Of a stretch of 64,000 bases of DNA, positions 26,168 through 33,513 are shown one piece after another (the first letter of the stretch is position 1; every line of letters begins with the position of its first letter). Under the pieces are notes generated by a model that saw only the letters and a list, made by a program, of their open reading frames with translations, was not told the origin of the DNA and ran no database searches. Origin of the DNA: Acidovorax sp. RAC01 (GTDB lineage: Bacteria > Pseudomonadota > Gammaproteobacteria > Burkholderiales > Burkholderiaceae_C); NCBI RefSeq assembly GCF_001714725.1, contig NZ_CP016447.1, positions 4,149,501 to 4,213,500 on the forward strand. The letters run 5' to 3'. The position numbers and the translations under genes were made by a program.

Positions 26168-26356
26168 TTACTGATCCGGCCAAGGTGCTATACCAGCCGC
26201 GATAGCAGCACAAGCAAGGGCCGTGCGCTTGTCTATGGGGTGATCGCCTGCCACCAGCTTGGCAAAGCCTGAGCGGGATATACCCAGAGCCTCAGCAGCC
26301 TTCTCGTATGTGTAGCCCATGGCCTGCTGCCATGCGCGGAGGTCGGCGGGGGTCAT
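26168..26356 (-). CDS. Small helix-turn-helix regulator
   Basis: 62 residues from MTPADLRAWQQAMGYTYEKA. The segment YTYEKAAEALGISRSGFAKLV is a Cro/XRE-type helix-turn-helix. The start at 26356 is five bases after the stop of the gene at 26361, so the two are one unit. The promoter before the unit carries a perfect palindrome, and this protein is the obvious candidate to bind it (inference). Placement just before the late operon makes it a possible late-gene timer. Confidence 0.65.
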   Translation of the reverse strand: MTPADLRAWQQAMGYTYEKAAEALGISRSGFAKLVAGDHPIDKRTALACAAIAAGIAPWPDQ

Positions 26357-26360
26357 CTCA

Positions 26361-26624
26361 TTACCAGTTGTCGGTGCCTGCGCGCTCGCGGGCAACAATT
26401 GCAGCCATGTGCTCTTGGGTCGCATGCCCAGACCACACATAGTCAGCAAAGCCAGGAACAGCGATTTTCACGGCAGCAACGGTCTGGTCTGCTTTACGCA
26501 ATGCTGAGCATGCAGGCATCAAACCATCGCCAGTCAGGCGAGCGCCGGAAAGATCATCTGCGGTGCGAATTTCCTTGGTGGTGACTTGGCCGTTTGTGTG
26601 CAGGATGCGAGCTGTGAATTCCAT
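26361..26624 (-). CDS. Small protein of unknown function, first gene of regulated pair
   Basis: 87 residues from MEFTARILHTNGQVTTKEIR; the ATG at 26624 is preferred over an in-frame upstream codon. Mixed alpha/beta, no recognised domain, C-terminal helix GHATQEHMAAIVARERAG. Coupled to the helix-turn-helix gene downstream and driven by a strong promoter with an operator in its spacer. The arrangement resembles toxin-antitoxin or autoregulated accessory pairs, but no toxin family is recognised. Confidence 0.6.
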   Translation of the reverse strand: MEFTARILHTNGQVTTKEIRTADDLSGARLTGDGLMPACSALRKADQTVAAVKIAVPGFADYVWSGHATQEHMAAIVARERAGTDNW

Positions 26625-26662
26625 TTTCTTCTCCCACACCCGGAATCGAGTGCATGGGGTGT

Positions 26663-26691
26663 ATTATGCAGTGTAGTTGCTACACTGTCAA
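26663..26691 (-). promoter_or_regulatory. Strong sigma70-type promoter with palindromic operator
   Basis: Minus strand: TTGACA (26691-26686), 17-bp spacer, CATAAT (26668-26663). The spacer and its flank hold the perfect inverted repeat CAGTGTAGTTGCTACACTG (26669-26687). A repressor on this site would block polymerase directly. Confidence 0.8.
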
Positions 26692-26694
26692 CAA

Positions 26695-27237
26695 CTAATT
26701 TAACAGCGCCAACTGCTTTGGCTCCACGTCCGTCGCCTGCACATTGTTGCGCAGGGCCTTGATCTCCCGGCGTGCTTCTTTCAGCTCGCGGGCCAGCTCG
26801 TGGCACAGCACCACGGCCCGGTTGGAGCTTTCGGCCTGGGCCAACTCGTGCAGGTGCCCGTAGAACTTGCGCGCGATCGTGCGGGCCTCTGCGGGGGTCA
26901 ACTCCAAATAGTCGCTCCCGACTTCCAGCTTCACCATGCCATCCGGCAGATCCGTGGTGCTGATGGGCCGCGTGGCCGGGAAGTGCTCCACCACCTCCAA
27001 TTCCCCATTGCCGGCGCGGCGTAGTTGGTCTTTTTCGATCCAGCGCTCCACATGGTCGTCCACGATGCCAGGCTTCAGGCCAGTCAGGTCAGCCAGGGCG
27101 CGGCGGTTGATGCGGCGCTCCGTGTTGCGCAATTCAAGGATGGTCTGCCAGATCAGATGGCCATTTTTAAAGCGATCGCGCTTTGCGTCGTCGGTGGCCA
27201 GCATGGCGCCTGGGGTCTGCGGTGTTTGCGTGGTCAT
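26695..27237 (-). CDS. Winged-helix DNA-binding-like protein, last gene of the cro operon
   Basis: 180 residues. The first 90 form a helix-turn-helix-like module (RRINRRALADLTGLKPGIVD, DHVERWIEKDQLRRAGNGEL), followed by a charged helix (KELARELKE-type) at the end. Position between the nin-like genes and the late operon is where lambdoid phages carry Q or another late regulator. I infer a possible role at the late motif, but no Q family sequence is recognised. Confidence 0.55.
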   Translation of the reverse strand: MTTQTPQTPGAMLATDDAKRDRFKNGHLIWQTILELRNTERRINRRALADLTGLKPGIVDDHVERWIEKDQLRRAGNGELEVVEHFPATRPISTTDLPDGMVKLEVGSDYLELTPAEARTIARKFYGHLHELAQAESSNRAVVLCHELARELKEARREIKALRNNVQATDVEPKQLALLN

Positions 27238-27290
27238 TGGCGTTGGTCCTCCGGTATCATTGCGATTGCTCAGGTCGCAAGATCGGGGAG

Positions 27291-27313
27291 GCCCGCTTCG
27301 GCGGGCTTTCTTT
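27291..27313 (+). terminator. Plus-strand intrinsic terminator inside a minus-strand operon
   Basis: GCCCGC TTCG GCGGGC followed by TTTCTTTTTT on the plus strand. On the minus strand, the coding direction here, no T run follows. It would stop antisense transcription only. Confidence 0.65.
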
Positions 27314-27315
27314 TT

Positions 27316-27588
27316 TCAGGGGCTGAACAGCCTCCGAACAGTCACTGCGAGCGCATCCACCTCGTCCATCTTCTTGATGGCCCACATGCGGCGCTGGCCG
27401 TGTAGGCCCATCAGCGCACCCTGGTGGCACGACTTGCATAGCGCAACGACCGTGAAGTGTTGGCCCTGCTTGATGTGATGCGCGTCGCTCGGGCCGGGCT
27501 GGTCGCAAACTGAGCACGGGAGTGCCTTCACCGCAGCGATGTGATATTGCTCACGCCCACTCATCGCCTTGGCATTCTTCGACCTCAC
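27316..27588 (-). CDS. ref: Ref-family RecA-dependent nuclease (HNH type)
   Basis: 90 residues from a GTG overlapping the preceding stop. Motifs: CSVCDQPGPSDAHHIKQGQH (Cys pair and His pair), then VVALCKSCHQGALMGLHGQR and a C-terminal WAIKKMDEVDALAVTVRRLF. These match the P1 Ref family, which cuts DNA inside RecA-made D-loops. The P1 protein is longer, so this is the core domain form common in other phages. It belongs to a recombination cluster with NinB and RusA. Confidence 0.75.
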   Translation of the reverse strand: MRSKNAKAMSGREQYHIAAVKALPCSVCDQPGPSDAHHIKQGQHFTVVALCKSCHQGALMGLHGQRRMWAIKKMDEVDALAVTVRRLFSP

Positions 27589-28289
27589 AGCAAGTACCCC
27601 CTGGACTGCATGAAATCAATTGGGTCTTTCGCCGACTTGCGCACGTTGCAGGTCGGACACAAAAGCTGGATGTTGAGCGGCGAGTGGTCTCCGCCCCTTG
27701 CAATTGGCGTAATGTGGTCGACGTGGTACGCGTCCTTGATGGAGCGTCGGCAAACCACGCACATCCATTTCTGGCGCGTGCCGATTTTTTTCACCGTGCC
27801 AGGCGGTAGGCGGCCAATCTTCTTCCCGCTGCGGCGTTGACGAAATTCACGCACCTTTTCGGGGTTCTCAGCGCGGTATTTCCTAAGCCGCTCCTTCCCG
27901 CCCTCTGACCTCCACTTTTCGCGCTGCCTTTCCCGAACCGCCTCCCTGCCACCTTTCCAAGAAGGATGCGCTGCGCCTTTTTTGTGGGCGGTGCCATTTA
28001 TTGCGACCGATGCCTTTCTTGCCTCGGCTGCGCGCGCGAGGTTTCCTGGCGTTGTCAGATGGCCGGAAGCACAGCGAACACTGCAATACTTGCCATTCCC
28101 ACTGTCCAGTTGGCTTTTCTTGGCAGTGAAAGATGCCCCGCATTGAATGCACACCCGAGTACGCAAAGCCCTAAGTTCTTCGGAGGCTCTATCGATCGCC
28201 GCGTCCTTGCAGGCTTGTCCGCAATAGATGTTGCGAAGCCTGCGGCCTTCCATAGCCCCACCACAGCCCTTGCATCGCTTGTCATTCAT
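27585..28289 (-). CDS. HNH endonuclease with zinc-finger N-terminus
   Basis: 234 residues. N-terminal Cys clusters (CKGCGG...CGQAC, CIQCGASF...CSVRC) bind zinc; a basic linker follows; the C-terminus is a classical HNH: CVVCRRS, YHVDHITPIARGGDHS, LLCPTCNVRK. Free-standing homing-type endonucleases have this plan. The ATG at 28289 overlaps the ninB stop. It is inserted between ninB and ref, which normally adjoin in such clusters. Confidence 0.85.
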   Translation of the reverse strand: MNDKRCKGCGGAMEGRRLRNIYCGQACKDAAIDRASEELRALRTRVCIQCGASFTAKKSQLDSGNGKYCSVRCASGHLTTPGNLARAAEARKASVAINGTAHKKGAAHPSWKGGREAVRERQREKWRSEGGKERLRKYRAENPEKVREFRQRRSGKKIGRLPPGTVKKIGTRQKWMCVVCRRSIKDAYHVDHITPIARGGDHSPLNIQLLCPTCNVRKSAKDPIDFMQSRGYLL

Positions 28290-28786
28290 CACTGCACACC
28301 CCCGATGATTTCGCCCGTGTCCGGGTCAACCTGCATCCCCTCCCACTGCTGAAAGCTCGCGGGAAAAGTCACCCCCAGCTCCGTCGCGGCAAAGGCGCTC
28401 ACGCGGTCGATCAGCTGGCTGTAGCCCTTCACGCCCAAGTCCTCGGTGCTCACGCGCACGCGGGTCCGGGTTTTCTTGCCGGTGATGGGGTTCTTGTGGG
28501 TCAGGGTCTTGAAGCCCAGGTACTCCTTGCGGAAGTGCTCCTTCCACACGGCCAGCGGGTAGTGCTGCCCGCCCGGGGTGGCCTGCTGCGCGATGCTCTT
28601 GAGCACCACGCCGTGGTAGAAGCGGCGCTGCCGGTCGGTCTTGGCGTCCTCATGCAGGCGCACCTCAACATGCAACCGGTGCCCAGCGGCCCACATGCTC
28701 TTGCACCAGGGCGCAAGCACGTTCTTGAAGTGCTGGCCAGCCTGAACGGGCTCGTTCCAAGTGGCTTGCAGGGCAAGGTCAGCCAC
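28289..28786 (-). CDS. ninB: NinB-family recombination protein
   Basis: 165 residues. The phrase LHEDAKTDRQRRFYHGVVLK then LAVWKEHFRKEYLGFKT, KKTRTRVRVSTEDLGVKGYS and the acidic tail MQVDPDTGEII match NinB (lambda Orf), a single-strand DNA-binding recombination mediator that loads annealing proteins onto SSB-coated DNA. It overlaps rusA, and the two belong to one nin-like block. Confidence 0.85.
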   Translation of the reverse strand: MADLALQATWNEPVQAGQHFKNVLAPWCKSMWAAGHRLHVEVRLHEDAKTDRQRRFYHGVVLKSIAQQATPGGQHYPLAVWKEHFRKEYLGFKTLTHKNPITGKKTRTRVRVSTEDLGVKGYSQLIDRVSAFAATELGVTFPASFQQWEGMQVDPDTGEIIGGVQ

Positions 28787-29120
28787 GGCGCACCTCCACC
28801 CGTACCAACCCGCCCACCTCGTCGGCCTTGCTGATCGTCAGGCTCCAGCGCTTGTCATCCACTCCCAGCACATCGGCCAGGCCATCAAGGCCCGACTTCA
28901 TGCGCGCCAAGCAGTTGTCCAGGTCATGCGCGCGGCGGTTCGGTGGCACGAAAACAAGCGTCAGGTGCAGTTTTTCTGCATCCAGACGCTGGGCGCCCTG
29001 CTCTTTCGCGGTCCAGGCGCACGCGGCGCGGTAGGCCTTCTTGGCGCGGGCCAGCTTGCTCCAGTGAACTCTGGAGTTCGGGCTGAGGATCGTTGGGGGC
29101 CATGGAAGAATAAAGTTCAC
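28779..29120 (-). CDS. rusA: RusA-family Holliday junction resolvase
   Basis: 113 residues from a GTG at 29120 that overlaps the preceding stop by four bases (an upstream GTG at 29129 is possible). Typical N-terminus NFILPWPPTILSPNSRVHWS and catalytic acidic set: RRAHDLDNCLARMKSGLDGL and GVDDKRW. The enzyme cuts four-way junctions. Its first codons are AT-richer than its body and than the matching codons at the start of the neighbouring HNH gene, which themselves look like a rusA beginning. Confidence 0.85.
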   Translation of the reverse strand: MNFILPWPPTILSPNSRVHWSKLARAKKAYRAACAWTAKEQGAQRLDAEKLHLTLVFVPPNRRAHDLDNCLARMKSGLDGLADVLGVDDKRWSLTISKADEVGGLVRVEVRRG

Positions 29121-29704
29121 AGCGTGCACCCTTCATGAATAGCTCTTTTCCGCTCCAGGTACGCGGCGTGAGCTTCCTCTGCAGTGGGGAAAGCCCCAAT
29201 CGTTTGCGGCCGTCCTTTGAACCAAATTCGAGCGGAATAGCTGCTTGCACGGTTTTTCCTCACCCCAAGTAGCCCTGAGCGGTTGTCGATTCGCGCTTTC
29301 CGCTGGTTTTCCATATTGATGCCAGCATCAACATCACGAAGATTTGCCATGCGATCGTCCAACGGGTTCCCGTTCACATGATCAATAACGCCTCTTGGCC
29401 ATTCGCCCGTCATGTACAACCATGCAAGTCGTGAGGCAAACACAGCCTTTCCACGGAAGTAGATTCGCCTTCTCCCGTGACACGTAAAGCCTGCGACGGT
29501 CCCGCTTTTTGCTCGCTGACCGATAGTGATCCGGCGCAAAAACACCCCGGTTTCCGGGTCGTACACATACAACCGGCGCACCTCCTTCGCATCCGATAGG
29601 CCCGTTTCAGGGTTCGGAATCAACCAACCCTTTTTCGAGCGGGCAGCGTTCGGGCTCAGGTCGGCCGGTGGCCACGGCAGGGTGAAGTGCAGCGGCTCAA
29701 CCAT
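29117..29704 (-). CDS. HNH/AP2-type endonuclease fused to a RusA-like N-terminus
   Basis: 195 residues. The first 20 residues (LHFTLPWPPADLSPNA) are those of a RusA protein, then the sequence changes to an HNH homing-endonuclease body: DPETGVFLRR, FASRLAWLYMTGEWPRGVID (catalytic His), HVNGNPLDDRMANLRDVD, and an AP2-like C-terminal domain SGLLGVRKN...YSARIWFKGR...FPTAEEAHAAYLERKR. The mosaic implies that the nuclease gene inserted into an ancestral rusA. It is related to the HNH gene at 56702-57213. Confidence 0.8.
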   Translation of the reverse strand: MVEPLHFTLPWPPADLSPNAARSKKGWLIPNPETGLSDAKEVRRLYVYDPETGVFLRRITIGQRAKSGTVAGFTCHGRRRIYFRGKAVFASRLAWLYMTGEWPRGVIDHVNGNPLDDRMANLRDVDAGINMENQRKARIDNRSGLLGVRKNRASSYSARIWFKGRPQTIGAFPTAEEAHAAYLERKRAIHEGCTL

Positions 29705-29825
29705 GGCGTCGTATCCAGTCCAGGTAGGCAGACATCGCCGTGAAGCCCAGGCCGATGTGCTTGTTGCGGATGCCCCGGATTCCGCAGTGCCAGATGCCGC
29801 GGATCTTGATGATGCGGGGCTTCAT
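29697..29825 (-). CDS. Very small conserved-looking phage protein
   Basis: 42 residues from MKPRIIKIRGIWHCGIRGIR and ending TAMSAYLDWIRRHG. It overlaps both neighbours by a few bases, as usual in nin-like blocks. Short basic proteins with this beginning are common in beta-proteobacterial phages; role unknown. Confidence 0.65.
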   Translation of the reverse strand: MKPRIIKIRGIWHCGIRGIRNKHIGLGFTAMSAYLDWIRRHG

Positions 29826-30061
29826 GCGGCAGCCTTTCGCAGCCGCAGCGCCCGGCCGCCCAGGTAGTGCGATGCCCGCGCCTCGTCGCCTTGCGCAATC
29901 TCCGACAAAAAGCAGTCGTCGCACAAATCCGAAAACTCGTCAGCGGCCAAACCGATGTCGGCCTGGATCTCCGCGATCTGCTCGTCGGAGTACGGTCCGT
30001 GGTGCACGGGCGAATCACACAGCTCGCACAGGCCCTGCTTCGCTTTTTCAATGGCGTTCAT
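29822..30061 (-). CDS. Small protein with CxxC and CxxC-like pairs, unknown
   Basis: 79 residues from MNAIEKAKQGLCELCDSPVH. Two cysteine pairs (CELC, CDDC) and a conserved acidic middle suggest a zinc knuckle. A longer in-frame extension upstream overlaps the next gene and is unlikely. Starts inside the preceding stop (ATGA overlap). Confidence 0.6.
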   Translation of the reverse strand: MNAIEKAKQGLCELCDSPVHHGPYSDEQIAEIQADIGLAADEFSDLCDDCFLSEIAQGDEARASHYLGGRALRLRKAAA

Positions 30062-30324
30062 CGTCTTTTCCTCGTTTCCTTTTCCGGCTCCGGCGCCAGC
30101 TGCCACTCCGGCGCCTTTGCCATCCGCCTGATTTCCACCTCGGGCAACCCCAGCGCCATCGCTTGCTGCAATGCCGTACGGCACCGGGCCTGCGTGTTCG
30201 TCGCGCCCAGGCGCAGGGTTCGCTGCAGGTACTGGATGCGCCTGGCCGCGCAGTGCAGGCACCCGTCCGCGAACATTCGGTACTGGTGCGGCGCCTCGCG
30301 CGCTTCGTCGCAGCACTCGCACAT
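30058..30324 (-). CDS. Small Cys-containing phage protein
   Basis: 88 residues beginning MCECCDEAREAPHQYRMFAD and with a second pair CLHC, so probably zinc-binding. The C-terminal part is Glu/Lys-rich. Position in the operon and overlap with neighbours are the only further clues. Confidence 0.6.
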   Translation of the reverse strand: MCECCDEAREAPHQYRMFADGCLHCAARRIQYLQRTLRLGATNTQARCRTALQQAMALGLPEVEIRRMAKAPEWQLAPEPEKETRKRR

Positions 30325-30837
30325 TCATCGCGCCCCCAGTGCAAAAAACGGGTTGGAATGGTCCTTCCAGGATGTACCCCGCTTGATGTTGTTGATGACC
30401 GACTTGTTCACCCCGTAGCGGGCAGCAAGCACGGGGCCGGATTCGCTGCTCAGTCGGATCTCGCGGGCCTTCTCCATGTCCAGCTTTGCAGATTCGGCGC
30501 GCTTGAAGGCGGCGATCTTTGCGGCACGGGCCACCCCGGAAAACGCACCTTTGGCCGCTGCTGCCTGGGAAACAGCGGCAGTCGTGCTGGCCTTCAGGTG
30601 GGCCGGGTTCACGCACAGCTTTTCACCGCAGGTGGTCACGACTGGCTGCCGCGGCATGGCCGGTGTGCCCACAAAGTCCAGCACCAGCCGGCGCACCAGA
30701 CGGCAACCACAGCCGCGCACCTTGACGATGGGGTATCCGCCGTCGCTGGTCGCGTTCTTCCACAGCCAGCAGTCGGCCACCTCGTGGCAGCGGTCTTTGA
30801 TCGTTTCGAGGGTGATGGTTGGCGCATGCGCGGTCAT
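30325..30837 (-). CDS. HNH-like endonuclease with C-terminal helix-turn-helix
   Basis: 170 residues. The pattern CWLWKNATSDGGYPIVKVRG, TTCGEKLCVNPAHLKAST is that of short phage HNH proteins (Cys pairs, NPxHL); the C-terminus GPVLAARYGVNKSVINNIKR is a helix-turn-helix for DNA recognition. Likely a free-standing mobile endonuclease inserted in the early operon. Stop abuts the next gene. Confidence 0.7.
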   Translation of the reverse strand: MTAHAPTITLETIKDRCHEVADCWLWKNATSDGGYPIVKVRGCGCRLVRRLVLDFVGTPAMPRQPVVTTCGEKLCVNPAHLKASTTAAVSQAAAAKGAFSGVARAAKIAAFKRAESAKLDMEKAREIRLSSESGPVLAARYGVNKSVINNIKRGTSWKDHSNPFFALGAR

Positions 30838-31694
30838 GCAGCACCCCCTGCCATAACCGGCTCGCCCAGCACGCGTAGCGCGGCATTGACGACCTCTTGC
30901 GAATGCTTTACCCCAGCTTGCACGTCATCGAGGATGTTCATCGCGTCAACCTTCTGCTGCGCCAGCTGCTTGCGCTGCTCTGTGTCCTCGGCTTGACGGA
31001 TCGCCTCGCGGGCGCGCTCCTCGCGCTGCCTGGCAGCGCTGTTTGCCAGCGTCTCGCGCAGGACGGCCAGACGCTCGCGCACCTCGGGCGGCGCATCCTT
31101 GATGGGCACCACATTGCCCGTCAGCAGAGCAACCGGGTTGAACACCGGGCTGAATGCCAGCGCAGGCGCGTGCTTGCTCGCTTCCTGGGCCGACAGGTAG
31201 CCCAGGCTCACGGCACGCTCTACCGCTGGGGCGCGCAGCTCCTGGTCCCAGCCCACCGATACCGTCACGGCGGGCGTGCGGCGTTCTTCGCGGGCCGTGC
31301 GGCACAGGCGCTCGTAGGAGGAAATGAAAGCCATGCGTGCGCCCACCATGTCGCCCCGGGCGCCCAGGTCGCGCGCCACACCCCAGGCTTCCTGCATTTC
31401 ACTGGTCCAGACGATGGTGTTGCGCTCATCGAGGGCGGTCACGGCAATGGCCCATGCCTCATTCGCGGCGGGTCGGCCCATCACCTCGTCGATGCGGTCC
31501 AGCACGGCCTTGGGTGTCAGCCTTCCGGTGTGCTCGGTGCGCACGCGCGACAGGGCCTTGGCCAGCACATCGCGGGGGTAGGTGCTCAGGTCGTCGGCCA
31601 GCAGCGCGGCGGCATTGGGCTTGATTTCATGGCCCAGCAGCTCGGCCGTGGCGGCAATCTGGCCCACCAGCCAGGTCAGGTCTTGGTCATTCAT
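30834..31694 (-). CDS. Replication protein, helicase-loader-like (lambda P position)
   Basis: 286 residues from MNDQDLTWLVGQIAATAELL; the ATG at 31694 overlaps the initiator stop by four bases, which decides the start against a much longer open frame. N-terminal helical domain (AALLADDLSTYPRDVLAKAL, GRLTPKAVLDRIDEVMGRPA) is seen in phage proteins placed after a lambda O-like initiator. No Walker A motif, so it is not a DnaC-type ATPase. C-terminal coiled coil. Function inferred from context. Confidence 0.6.
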   Translation of the reverse strand: MNDQDLTWLVGQIAATAELLGHEIKPNAAALLADDLSTYPRDVLAKALSRVRTEHTGRLTPKAVLDRIDEVMGRPAANEAWAIAVTALDERNTIVWTSEMQEAWGVARDLGARGDMVGARMAFISSYERLCRTAREERRTPAVTVSVGWDQELRAPAVERAVSLGYLSAQEASKHAPALAFSPVFNPVALLTGNVVPIKDAPPEVRERLAVLRETLANSAARQREERAREAIRQAEDTEQRKQLAQQKVDAMNILDDVQAGVKHSQEVVNAALRVLGEPVMAGGAA

Positions 31695-32635
31695 GCGGGT
31701 GCTCCTTGCCGGCGCTGGCGCAGGATAGCCATGGCCTCCGTTGCAACGTCGGCGTTCGATTGGGTCTGGTCGATCTGCTTGGCGCGGGTGCCCGTCATCG
31801 CGGAACCTGCAGCCCATTGCGTGCGGTATCCCTCGGCGCCCGACAGCAGCAGGCCCACGTCGTGCACCTTGCGGACCACAAAGGCGTCGCTCACGCGGTC
31901 CACGTAAAACGCGGCCACCAGCGGCGATTCCACGAAGCCGATGCGCTGCACGAACTGCTTGACCTTGGCGTTCACCGACTGGTTGCGTACGGGCTTGGCA
32001 CCGTAGCGGCGTTCGTACGAAAGGCTGTACGCGGCCCAGGTGTGCTTGCACGCCGACTGCAGCGCTGTCTCGGCGTCGTCCACCAACTCAGCCTTGACCT
32101 TCGCGGCGGTCGGCGCAGCCGGCCGGGAATTGGTCTGTTCAGTGGTTAGTTCATTGGTATGTTCTTTGCCCCTAGCCGATTCGGCTACGGGGGGGGTAGC
32201 CGATTCGGCTACGGGCCCCCTAGCCTGTTCGGCTACCGTAGCCGCATCGGCTACCGTAGTCTGTTCGGCTACTGTTGTGGGGCCAACAACCGTAGCCGAT
32301 TGGGCTACGGTAGTCGCAGGGGCTACCGTAGCCGATTGGGCTACGGTTGTTGCAGTGATTCCAGGGTTGCAAAGGGTGTAGCGGCTGGCTTTCGAGTGCC
32401 CACCGGCCCCCACCTTGAGCAGCCATCCCAGCGTCACCAGGGCCGTCGTAGCGGCGCTGATGTTCGAGGGGTGCATACCCGTGCGCTCCGCAATGGCTGC
32501 GCGTGAGGGCCACACCGTATCCGTGGTGCGGCTGCGGAACGAAAACAACGCGATCAACACGCGCGTTTGCTCCAGTGTCAGCCGCTTGTCCTGGATGACT
32601 TCCATAGGAACCAGTGAGAACTGGCCTTCGGTCAT
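31691..32635 (-). CDS. Replication initiator-like protein (lambda O type)
   Basis: 314 residues. N-terminal winged helix: MEVIQDKRLTLEQTRVLIAL, SRAAIAERTGMHPSNISAAT, ALVTLGWLLKVG. The middle (about residues 95-155) is a low-complexity repeat of TVAEQ/SATVAQ units encoded by the palindrome array at 32173-32343. The C-terminal domain (CKHTWAAYSLSYERRYGAKP, VAAFYVDRVSDAFVVRKVHD) would contact the loader or helicase. An initiator containing its own origin repeats is the lambda plan. Confidence 0.7.
   Translation of the reverse strand: MTEGQFSLVPMEVIQDKRLTLEQTRVLIALFSFRSRTTDTVWPSRAAIAERTGMHPSNISAATTALVTLGWLLKVGAGGHSKASRYTLCNPGITATTVAQSATVAPATTVAQSATVVGPTTVAEQTTVADAATVAEQARGPVAESATPPVAESARGKEHTNELTTEQTNSRPAAPTAAKVKAELVDDAETALQSACKHTWAAYSLSYERRYGAKPVRNQSVNAKVKQFVQRIGFVESPLVAAFYVDRVSDAFVVRKVHDVGLLLSGAEGYRTQWAAGSAMTGTRAKQIDQTQSNADVATEAMAILRQRRQGAPA
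32173..32343. repeat. Eight palindromic iterons inside the initiator gene (candidate origin)
   Basis: Eight 15-bp units of TAGCC-N5-GGCTA type start at 32173, 32197, 32221, 32239, 32257, 32293, 32311 and 32329. Steps are 24, 24, 18, 18, 36, 18 and 18. The last group is itself bounded by CAACAACCG and CGGTTGTTG inverted ends. See finding. Confidence 0.75.
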
Positions 32636-32985
32636 AGCGATGTCCCACGGGCGTACACGCGCCCGCCTGCTGTGCCATGCCCCTTGACACGCGGGGCGTA
32701 CCCCACGGGTGCAATCAAGCCTTCGCGGATGGCCTTGGCAAACACTGCGCCGAATGCGCGGTCATCGCGCGGGCGGATGCCAGCCATCTTTGCGGCGTTC
32801 ACGATGTCCTCGCCACGGAATTGCGTGCCACTGGGGGCGGACAGCATCGTGCGGCGGATGTGCTCCAGCACGCGCTCGGAAAAGCCCGGGGCATCCTGGT
32901 CAGCGCGATCTGTTGCGCGCTGGCTGGCTTCGTCACCCAGCTTACGGGCAGAGTGCACGCGGATGGAAAAAGCGGCGGCGGTCAT
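32632..32985 (-). CDS. Small early protein, helical, unknown
   Basis: 117 residues from MTAAAFSIRVHSARKLGDEA. The central part (RTMLSAPSGTQFRGEDIVNA, FGAVFAKAIREGLIAPVGYA) resembles a small winged-helix fold. Overlaps the next gene by four bases. Located directly before the initiator, so a role in replication is possible; not recognised. Confidence 0.55.
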   Translation of the reverse strand: MTAAAFSIRVHSARKLGDEASQRATDRADQDAPGFSERVLEHIRRTMLSAPSGTQFRGEDIVNAAKMAGIRPRDDRAFGAVFAKAIREGLIAPVGYAPRVKGHGTAGGRVYARGTSL

Positions 32986-33188
32986 TTCGTGCTCGCCTTG
33001 TTGTCGCCATACGCGCGAGGCGCCATGGTCACAGTGCGGCGCCCATTGCGGTCCAGCGCCTGGTGCACATTGCCCTGCTTGGGCGCGGCGCTGCTGTTGG
33101 TTTTCTTGGGCGGGATGGCAGGGATGTCGAGATCCGGGCCGCGGGGTCTGACCGTGAGGAACGGGCTCAGGCAGGATGTGTTACCCAT
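32982..33188 (-). CDS. Small basic protein, unknown
   Basis: 68 residues from MGNTSCLSPFLTVRPRGPDL. Disordered, Pro- and Lys-rich; no motif. The start at 33188 overlaps the preceding stop, an upstream ATG at 33218 is the alternative. Weakest gene of this block; it is kept because it fills the space exactly with ATGA-type overlaps. Confidence 0.45.
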   Translation of the reverse strand: MGNTSCLSPFLTVRPRGPDLDIPAIPPKKTNSSAAPKQGNVHQALDRNGRRTVTMAPRAYGDNKASTK

Positions 33189-33513
33189 GGCTGGCCGCTC
33201 CTGATTCGGGGGCCCCAAAATGACCTATGAGCTTCGTGAGCGCTTCGATACGCTTCTCGTCATGGCTCACCTTCTCAACGATCATTTGTCGGTAGCTCTT
33301 GCCGTGCACCAGCAAGTACACGCAGTCCCGCACGGCGCACGACGGGTCAATCCCGCGCATGGAGCACTGCTGCAGGAACAGGGTGTGCGTGTGCTCATCG
33401 ACCTTCGTTTTCAGGTCGTGGTCCAGCTTGCCCAAGGGGCCGGCAATGCCGCGAGCGAATGCGATGTCGCCCAGGTCGTCATCGGTGGTGTCGTCGATCT
33501 GGGGGTCAACCAT
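33181..33513 (-). CDS. Early protein of unknown function
   Basis: 110 residues. Acidic start MVDPQIDDTTDDDLGDIAFA then a helical body (KTKVDEHTHTLFLQQCSMRG, YLLVHGKSYRQMIVEKVSHD). No recognised domain. Overlaps both neighbours; part of the cro-led operon. Confidence 0.55.
   Translation of the reverse strand: MVDPQIDDTTDDDLGDIAFARGIAGPLGKLDHDLKTKVDEHTHTLFLQQCSMRGIDPSCAVRDCVYLLVHGKSYRQMIVEKVSHDEKRIEALTKLIGHFGAPESGAASHG

Noticed and set aside
32173-32343. CRISPR array
   Set aside because: Units are short palindromes at 18-24 bp inside a gene, with no spacers of constant length and no cas genes.
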